Positions 56,818-64,000 of a stretch of DNA of 64,000 nt are shown piece after piece; positions within the stretch are counted from its first letter, which is position 1, and every line of letters begins with the position of its first letter. A program made the translations under genes and the position numbers. The notes beneath the pieces are model-generated. The model was not told the origin of the DNA, did no database searches, and saw only the letters and a list, made by a program, of their open reading frames with translations. Location: assembly GCA_946415755.1 (NCBI GenBank), contig CAMKTS010000004.1, forward strand, positions 62,001 to 126,000. The letters are read 5' to 3'. Source of the DNA: an uncultured Prevotella sp. Its GTDB lineage: Bacteria; Bacteroidota; Bacteroidia; Bacteroidales; Bacteroidaceae.

Positions 56818-58143
56818 CTACTCCTGTCCCTTTTCACGCTCTATACGCTGATATGCCTCTTGGTAGAGGTCGGACAGTCGTTTGCTGGTAGCCATAGCCA
56901 CCCAGTAGTCTGTAATGCCCTCGTTCAGATAGTTCTTAGCCGAAGCAAATATCACATGGAACTGCGGGTCGTCTGCATCGACGTATCTCTGCAGTTCCTT
57001 TTTCATGTCACGCTCCGTCCACTCCCTGGCCTTGCGCTGAGCATTAACAGACAGATGAGAGACATCATCAAACGAGGGTAGTACACGTGCCTGTTGCTCC
57101 ATCCATTCCATACTCTTCTCACAGTTCTCGGCAGTACGTTTCTTCACCCATTGGTAGAAGTCCTCGATGCCAGTAGGAGGTTCTGACGGCACGTATATCT
57201 TCTGGGGTTCCTGAGGCTCAACAACACGTATCGTATCGTGTTCAGTAACGATTTTCGTAGTTTGACGGTAACGCATGGGGGATGTCGTTTCGCTGTCTAA
57301 AGCATTGGAGGAGAAATAGCTATACCATACAGCCGACATCACACACAGCATGACGGCAGCAGCCCACCAAGGAAAAGGAAACGGTGATGTCCATACGATG
57401 TATGATGCAGAAGCATAGCGACTGGCAGGCTGCTGATGGCAACACTTGGCTGCAATTCGGCGAAGACGGAAAGTCTGCCTGTGAGGAATCTGCTCGCAGA
57501 GTTCACCAAGTATAATGCCCATAGCATAGACATCTGTTCGCCCGTCAATGCTTGACTCTTGCTGCATTTGCTCGGGTGCGGCATAACGGGGAGTGCCTGC
57601 CGGCTGTTTCAGAATGGCATAACTGTCGGCATCGGAGAAGCCAAAGTCTATGAGCTTCACATGGTCACCATTGGTTGTCAATAGGATATTCTCCGGTTTT
57701 ACGTCCCGATGGATAACCTGCTGCTGGTGGATATAGTCGAGTGCCGCACCTAACTGCTGCATGACACGGATAATACGCTCACGCGTCCACTTTTCATCGC
57801 TCATCGCCTGACGAAGGGTACGCCCTTCAACGTACTCCATAACAATGCAGACTCCCAGTCCTTCAACATCTTCCAAGCCGATGATGCCCGCAATATTCGG
57901 ATGATTCAACCGATAACCGATTTCAAACTCCTTTTGCAGCAAGGCACGGTATTCTTTCTTGTCTGCATAGTCAGGTTTCAGGCACTTCAGCGCGTGCCAC
58001 TTCCCCATGCGCTTGGCACGCAGCACGCGGCTAAAGCCCCCCGAAGACTCCGCCACAGCCTCTATATCGCAGAAACGAGAAGAGAGGAAGAGACTTTCGC
58101 CCGTCAGAAAACCTGATTCTGAATACGCCTGTTCACGCTTCAT
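56818..58143 (-). CDS. Membrane Ser/Thr protein kinase (PknB-like)
   Basis: A 441-aa eukaryotic-type kinase. Motifs are complete: K53 in HALKCLKP, HRDVKPEN (D147), DFG at 166-168, and APE at 189-191. A single membrane segment (about 259-276) follows a shortened C-lobe. The remaining 160 residues are outside the membrane, Pro-rich then helical, without PASTA repeats. The GGFS glycine loop (AESSGGFSRV) is slightly unusual, with fewer glycines. It converges on the four secreted-protein genes, suggesting a joint signalling module. Targets are unknown. It lies eight bases from the GH105 stop and may share that transcript. Confidence 0.88.
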   Translation of the reverse strand: MKREQAYSESGFLTGESLFLSSRFCDIEAVAESSGGFSRVLRAKRMGKWHALKCLKPDYADKKEYRALLQKEFEIGYRLNHPNIAGIIGLEDVEGLGVCIVMEYVEGRTLRQAMSDEKWTRERIIRVMQQLGAALDYIHQQQVIHRDVKPENILLTTNGDHVKLIDFGFSDADSYAILKQPAGTPRYAAPEQMQQESSIDGRTDVYAMGIILGELCEQIPHRQTFRLRRIAAKCCHQQPASRYASASYIVWTSPFPFPWWAAAVMLCVMSAVWYSYFSSNALDSETTSPMRYRQTTKIVTEHDTIRVVEPQEPQKIYVPSEPPTGIEDFYQWVKKRTAENCEKSMEWMEQQARVLPSFDDVSHLSVNAQRKAREWTERDMKKELQRYVDADDPQFHVIFASAKNYLNEGITDYWVAMATSKRLSDLYQEAYQRIEREKGQE

Positions 58144-58151
58144 TTATACAG

Positions 58152-59486
58152 TTAGCGAATTGCTGGATAAATCACCCCCTTCGCATGTCTCCCATTTTTG
58201 CGGATATAAAGGTGTCCTCTGCGGGGATGTGTAATCCGTTGGCCTGAGAGGTTGTAGTAGACGGCAGGAAGAGCGTCGCCGTCGGCAGCAATGTTGTTGA
58301 TGCCGCTCGATTCGTCGGACAGCAGCACGGCCAGCGCATGCACTTCGGCAGCTCCCCACAGCCAGCAGCCAATGCCGAAATCCTCGAAGTCGGGCACAGA
58401 ACTGAATGTAATGATGCCACCATCTTCAGGCTTGGAGCCGGAACCTTGCATATAGCCCACAAAACCGGTATCATGTACGGCACCATGCATGGACTTCCAT
58501 CCGCGTATGATGGCTGGCAGATAGGTGTCGCGGTCAAGCAGTCCTGCTTTTACACCATAGGCGATCCCGCCAACAAAGAGTGACGTGCCGGTCATCTCAG
58601 GCCCCTCGCTACCAGGTTGCCCAAAGTTGGAGGGTGCGGCCAGACTGACATTCCACGATCCGTCTTCGCGCTGGCAGTCCAGCAAGGCTCTGCTCATTGT
58701 GCGGAAATCATTGATGTAGCTTGACCTGTGGGCCTCGTTCTCTGGCGTAAACTGCAACACACGCGCCAAAGCCATATACACCCATCCGTTGCCGCGACTC
58801 CAGTAGCAATCCTTGTCCGGCTCTGTGTGGTCGTGATAGGGAGGATCAAATTGGTAGTCACGATACCAGAGTCCCGTCTCTGTGTTGAACAGGGGCTTGC
58901 CCCCGCCCTTCTTGTCGCCACCATGCTGGTTGCGGGTAAACTGATACATCTCGAACATCCGCTCCCAATAGGCCTGATTGTTGGTGATGGTGCCCAGCAG
59001 TGCAAATACGGGCATCGCCATCTGAATGGCATCTATCCAGTACCAGTCGTCAATCTTGTCGGTAGCCAGCATATCGTCGATACGCTTCTTGATGTGCGCC
59101 ATGCGCTGTGTCTGCGTGGGGTCCATCATGTACATCTGCAAATAGGCCTGCCCGCAGCACTGGAAGTCTGCATGGCGCTTCTGCGAATCGGTGCAGCTGT
59201 ACCACTGGTGAAACTCGCCCCAGTCTAAAGCATAGCGCAGCCAGGCATCGTGGGGATTCTCCCGATATGCGTTCAGCAATCCTTCATAGAACACGCCACG
59301 CGTCCATATCCTGCTGTTTCGAGTCTTTCCACCCACACGGCTCTCTGCCCCCACATCAGGGTTGGCCTCCATGAAATAGGCTGCCACTTTCTGAGTTGTC
59401 TCCATGATGCGCTCGGCATCCAACTCCTGTGCGCCGCAGTATAATGCCGACAGCACCATCAGTATACTGGTCAATAGAACTTTCAT
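58152..59486 (-). CDS. GH105 unsaturated rhamnogalacturonyl hydrolase
   Basis: A 444-aa secreted enzyme of the GH88/GH105 (alpha/alpha)6 type that removes the unsaturated uronic acid left by pectin or other polysaccharide lyases. A signal peptide (MKVLLTSILMVLSALYCGA) is followed by WTRGVFYEGLLNAY, HADFQCCGQAYL, the DWYWIDAIQMAMP motif with the likely catalytic Asp, and SRGNGWVYMALARVL. The C-terminus (YNLSGQRITHPRRGHLYIRK) is a Prevotella-type secretion tail. It starts 46 bases after sufB on the same strand. The upstream ATG (59624) lies inside sufB and is rejected. Confidence 0.88.
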   Translation of the reverse strand: MKVLLTSILMVLSALYCGAQELDAERIMETTQKVAAYFMEANPDVGAESRVGGKTRNSRIWTRGVFYEGLLNAYRENPHDAWLRYALDWGEFHQWYSCTDSQKRHADFQCCGQAYLQMYMMDPTQTQRMAHIKKRIDDMLATDKIDDWYWIDAIQMAMPVFALLGTITNNQAYWERMFEMYQFTRNQHGGDKKGGGKPLFNTETGLWYRDYQFDPPYHDHTEPDKDCYWSRGNGWVYMALARVLQFTPENEAHRSSYINDFRTMSRALLDCQREDGSWNVSLAAPSNFGQPGSEGPEMTGTSLFVGGIAYGVKAGLLDRDTYLPAIIRGWKSMHGAVHDTGFVGYMQGSGSKPEDGGIITFSSVPDFEDFGIGCWLWGAAEVHALAVLLSDESSGINNIAADGDALPAVYYNLSGQRITHPRRGHLYIRKNGRHAKGVIYPAIR

Positions 59487-59532
59487 TATCCCAATTCTTT
59501 TTTCGGTTGTGGATACCCTGTCAAGCTTCCAT

Positions 59533-60984
<1,452 letters not shown>

Positions 60985-60987
<3 letters not shown>

Positions 60988-61070
60988 AGTTCATAGTTCA
61001 TAGTTCATAGTTCAGAATCCACATTCACGCAGCACAGCCAACTATGAACTGTGATCTCTGAACTCTGAAC
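60985..61070. repeat. TTCATAG tandem and inverted copies in spacer before sufB
   Basis: Four tandem GTTCATA units (60985-61012) and inverted partners (CTATGAACTG, CTGAACTCTGAAC at 61040-61070) fill the spacer between the SpoIIE-type gene and sufB. They can form a hairpin. No promoter was seen, so sufB is probably read from upstream. Confidence 0.55.
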
Positions 61071-63051
61071 CAACATACTGGATGGCCAGCATCGTCAGGT
61101 CGTCGCTCTGCTCGGCATCGCCCACAAAGTCGCACACGGCCTGTGTCATCTGCCGGATAATGGCCTGCGGGGCATGGACATCGTTGGCCTGCAGCAGGCG
61201 AGCAAGACGGAGAATGCGTTCGTCGCCAAACTGGGCATGGGTGACGTCTTCGGCCTCGTTGAGTCCGTCGGTAAAGACGAAAAGTGTGCTGTGGGGCGGC
61301 AGGGTGGTCTCCTGCAGCGAGAACTGCCAGCCGGGCATCACACCGACGGGCAGGTTGGCATCGCAGGGCAGCCAGTCGACCTGACGGCCGATGACGAGCG
61401 GTGCATCGTGGCCTGCATTGCAGTAGGTGAGGTGCCCCGTGGCGAGGTGGAGGACACCGGCGAAGAGGGTGACGAACATATTGGTGTCGTTGTTCTCGGA
61501 GAGGGCACCGTTGAGGGCCATGACAATATGGTGGGGCAACGGCTCGTGGGCCGACACGTTGCGGAACAGCGAGCGCGCCACAGCCATCACCAGCGAGGCG
61601 GGCACACCCTTGCCCGACACGTCGCCCACGCAGAAGAACAGCTGGTCGTCGCGGATGAAGAAGTCGAACAAGTCGCCACCCACCTCACGGGCTGGTGTCA
61701 GCGTGCCGTAGACATCGATATCGTGGCGGTTGGGGAACGGCGGGAAGGTCTTGGGTAGCATAGACATCTGGATGTTGTGGGCAATGCGCAGCTCGTTCTC
61801 GATGGCGGCCTTCGAGGCGGTGGTAGACTTCAGCTCGTCGATATAGGCGGCCAGCGAGTGCTGCATGCCCTCGAAGGAGTCGCGCAGCAGCCGTATCTCA
61901 TCCTTGTGCTTGATGTCGGGCATCTGCGTGTCGAAATGTCCCTTGGCCACCTCGTTGACTGAGGCGGCGAGCTGACGGATGGGCTGCGTGGCACGCTTGA
62001 TGAAGCGGCGGGTTACCAAGAGGGTCACCAGCAGTCCCATGACGATGAAGAAAATGAATATGCCCCCTACGAGATTACCCAAGAAGTCAATGTAGATTTG
62101 GGGAACGACCCAGGCCAGCGACCAGTTGATGTCGCTGATGGATACGTAAGACACGAAGACCTCCTCACCGTCGATAATGAGTTCTTGCCCCTCGTCATTG
62201 CCGTCGTAGTGACCGTCATCGCCAGCCAGCATCAGACGGCAGAGATGGTTGTCGACCGTGTCGGGGGTGGACTCGACAACGGTATGGAAGTTCTGGCGGA
62301 TGACGCGCTGACGGTCGGGATGCACGATGTAGCGGCCCTCGCCGTCGACTATGAAGAGGTAGTTCTGATGTTCCGGATCCCACTCTTCATCGGGAATAGT
62401 ATCCTGCTTGAACATATTCCCTTCGACCTTCTCGGAAAGCCAATCCAGCGACATGTCGACTCCCAGCACGGCAACGGTGGTGCCATGACGGTCGCGGACA
62501 GGCATCAGCCAAGGCACCATCGGCGTGTCAGCATCGTTGATGTCGAAAAAAGGCTTGCCCCAATAGCCCTCCACTGCGGCAACGGCCTCGGTGAACCACT
62601 CGTCGCTGAGGTAGTCGTGCTGCGCATCACCCACGGTAAGGGTGACGATGCTGTCACTACGGGTGCGATAGGCATAGGGACAGTACCAGCGGCCGCGCTG
62701 CGGGTAGTAGCCCGCCACGAAGCTGATGCCGCAGCTGTGGATGCGGGGGTTCAGACGAACCATACGCTCCACAATGGCAGAGAGCTTCTCAGGATTGTCC
62801 AGGTTCTCCTCAATCTGCGGCAGCGTATTGACGGCAGCCACACGGACATCGGAGAGCAGACCGCTCACCATCTCGTTCTTGGCACTCAGATACCTGTTGG
62901 CTACCAACCGCAAGCCTACGTCCACCGAACTATAGCCGCCAAAGAACACGGGGACGGAAAAGAGTCCCATCACCACCAGCATGGTGAGGATGATGCGCCA
63001 TGTGAGTCGCTTGGAGAAGGACTGTGGATATGGACTCTTCTGCTTCTTCAT
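61042..63051 (-). CDS. Membrane sensor with SpoIIE/RsbU-type PP2C phosphatase
   Basis: A 669-aa sensor phosphatase. N-terminal membrane helix (about 18-38), a large periplasmic Cache-like domain (about 45-330), a second helix (about 335-360), HAMP (about 360-415, RRFIKRATQPIRQLAASVNE), a short coiled coil, then the SpoIIE phosphatase (about 430-660). The phosphatase shows AREVGGDLFDFF, CVGDVSGKGVPASL, YCNAGHDAPL, FTDGLNEA and QSDDLTMLAIQ. Metal-binding Asp residues are present. It would dephosphorylate an anti-anti-sigma-like partner, but none is nearby. It starts three bases after the infB stop and probably shares its transcript. Confidence 0.93.
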   Translation of the reverse strand: MKKQKSPYPQSFSKRLTWRIILTMLVVMGLFSVPVFFGGYSSVDVGLRLVANRYLSAKNEMVSGLLSDVRVAAVNTLPQIEENLDNPEKLSAIVERMVRLNPRIHSCGISFVAGYYPQRGRWYCPYAYRTRSDSIVTLTVGDAQHDYLSDEWFTEAVAAVEGYWGKPFFDINDADTPMVPWLMPVRDRHGTTVAVLGVDMSLDWLSEKVEGNMFKQDTIPDEEWDPEHQNYLFIVDGEGRYIVHPDRQRVIRQNFHTVVESTPDTVDNHLCRLMLAGDDGHYDGNDEGQELIIDGEEVFVSYVSISDINWSLAWVVPQIYIDFLGNLVGGIFIFFIVMGLLVTLLVTRRFIKRATQPIRQLAASVNEVAKGHFDTQMPDIKHKDEIRLLRDSFEGMQHSLAAYIDELKSTTASKAAIENELRIAHNIQMSMLPKTFPPFPNRHDIDVYGTLTPAREVGGDLFDFFIRDDQLFFCVGDVSGKGVPASLVMAVARSLFRNVSAHEPLPHHIVMALNGALSENNDTNMFVTLFAGVLHLATGHLTYCNAGHDAPLVIGRQVDWLPCDANLPVGVMPGWQFSLQETTLPPHSTLFVFTDGLNEAEDVTHAQFGDERILRLARLLQANDVHAPQAIIRQMTQAVCDFVGDAEQSDDLTMLAIQYVGSEFRDHSS

Positions 63052-63054
63052 AGT

Positions 63055-64000
63055 CTACAGCTTCTGTTCCACCTCGATCTCGGTGAAGGTCTCGATGATG
63101 TCGCCCACCTGGATGTCGTTGAAGTTGACCAGCGAGATACCGCACTCAAGGCCTGTAGCCACTTCCTTGGCATCGTCCTTGTAGCGCTTCAGGGCATCGA
63201 TGGCGGCGGTGTGTACGACGATACCGTCGCGAACCACACGGGCCTTGTCCTTGTTGTGTACCTTGCCGTCGGTAACCAAACCACCGGCCACGGTGCCCAC
63301 CTTCGATATCTTGAACACCTGCTTGACCTCAATCTCACCGGTGACAATCTCCTTCTTCACCTTGTCAAGCATGCCCTGCATGGTCTGCTTCACATCGTCG
63401 ATGGCATCGTAGATAATCGAGTAGGTGTTGATTTCCACACCCTCACGCTCTGCCAGACGGCGGGCCTCGCCGGAAGGACGTACCTGGAAGCCGATAATGA
63501 TAGCCTCGGAGGCACTGGCCAGCATGACATCGTTCTCGCTGATCTGACCGACGGCCTTCGAGATGACGTTCACCTGCACCTTCTCGGTAGAGAGCTTGAT
63601 GAACGAGTCGCTCAAGGCCTCGATACTACCGTCAGTATCACCTTTGACGATGATGTTCAGCTCGTGGAACTCACCCAAAGCGATACGGTGCGACAGCTCG
63701 TCAAGACCGAGCTTCGTAGTGGTGCGCAACGACTGCTCACGCTGCAGCTGGATGCGCTTGTTGGCTATCTCACGAGCCTCCTGCTCCGTCTCCATCACAT
63801 GGAAAGAGTCGCCGGCAGTAGGAGCACCGTTCAGTCCGAGGATGATGGCTGGCTCTGCGGGACCGGCATGCTCAATACGCTGGTTGCGCTCGTTGAACAT
63901 AGCCTTCACCCTACCCCAGGCAGTACCGGCAATCACCACATCACCAATCTTCAGCGTACCGTTGGATACGAGGACGGTAGAGACATAGCCACGGCCCTTG
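63055..64000 (-). CDS. infB: Translation initiation factor IF-2 (C-terminal part)
   Basis: The last 314 codons of IF-2, cut by the window edge. IF-2 is the GTPase that brings initiator tRNA to the ribosome. Seen here are part of domain II ([20 protein letters not shown]), the linker ([14 protein letters not shown]), domain III ([20 protein letters not shown]) and the fMet-tRNA-binding C-terminal domain ([18 protein letters not shown] [35 protein letters not shown]). The GTPase domain lies outside the window. Transcription continues toward the SpoIIE-type gene. Confidence 0.95.
   Translation of the reverse strand, partial: KGRGYVSTVLVSNGTLKIGDVVIAGTAWGRVKAMFNERNQRIEHAGPAEPAIILGLNGAPTAGDSFHVMETEQEAREIANKRIQLQREQSLRTTTKLGLDELSHRIALGEFHELNIIVKGDTDGSIEALSDSFIKLSTEKVQVNVISKAVGQISENDVMLASASEAIIIGFQVRPSGEARRLAEREGVEINTYSIIYDAIDDVKQTMQGMLDKVKKEIVTGEIEVKQVFKISKVGTVAGGLVTDGKVHNKDKARVVRDGIVVHTAAIDALKRYKDDAKEVATGLECGISLVNFNDIQVGDIIETFTEIEVEQKL

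Overview
This window looks like a chromosomal segment of a Bacteroidota bacterium, most likely Prevotella or a close relative (Prevotella/Segatella/Xylanibacter), probably from a gut or rumen. Almost every transcription unit starts with the Bacteroidetes -7 element TAnnTTTG, mostly as TACCTTTG or TATCTTTG. There are SusC/SusD pairs, a BspA-type leucine-rich repeat protein, a fimbrillin-like lipoprotein and a BT4734/VirE-type protein. Moderate G+C coding DNA is separated by A/T-rich spacers. No rRNA, tRNA, CRISPR array or transposase was seen.

Layout. 1-1.9 kb: purH (cyclohydrolase domain only), mreB and the start of mreC on the minus strand. 2.1-9.6 kb: an FadL-type outer-membrane protein, an AAA/DUF4143 ATPase, an acetyltransferase remnant, two LRR secreted proteins, a small secreted protein and a DUF4160/DUF2442 pair. 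The gaps here are filled with a REP-like palindrome family. 9.6-12.1 kb: a non-coding element with nested inverted repeats beside a VirE-type primase/helicase-like gene. 12.2-16.4 kb: a Zn/Cd-type P-type ATPase, an aquaporin and a GH43 enzyme. 16.5-35.6 kb: a polysaccharide utilization locus with a SusR-like membrane AraC regulator, two GH5, a GH94 phosphorylase, a GH3, a GPH-family symporter, SusC, SusD and a surface glycan-binding lipoprotein. This set points to a beta-1,4-glucan or mixed-linkage glucan as substrate. 35.6-43.1 kb: a PEP-synthase-like protein, a DASS carboxylate transporter, a hypothetical protein, a fimbrillin-like lipoprotein and a TSCPD protein.

43.1-53 kb is an accessory, defence-like island on the minus strand. 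It holds a GIY-YIG/ASCH nuclease, a 75-aa protein sharing that nuclease's N-terminal motif, an SF2 helicase, a 51-aa protein, a polyvalent-type kinase and a large MmeI-like DNA methyltransferase. The methyltransferase has a roughly 400-nt structured leader with mutually exclusive stems. The island also contains a relic of a second methyltransferase, a frameshifted gene, a candidate small RNA with its own promoter and terminator, and a second copy of the nested inverted-repeat element.

53-58.1 kb: four secreted proteins (one CsgG-like) convergent with a membrane Ser/Thr kinase. 58.1-64 kb, minus strand: GH105, sufB without sufC or sufD beside it, a SpoIIE-type phosphatase and the 3' end of infB.

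The best candidates for undescribed biology are three. First, the paired TACACTG inverted-repeat elements, whose cores lie in opposite orientation and one of which adjoins the VirE gene. Second, the methyltransferase/kinase/helicase/GIY-YIG island with its switch-like leader. Third, a 21-bp-spaced direct repeat upstream of both the GH5 and the SusC promoters, which is the likely operator of the PUL regulator.
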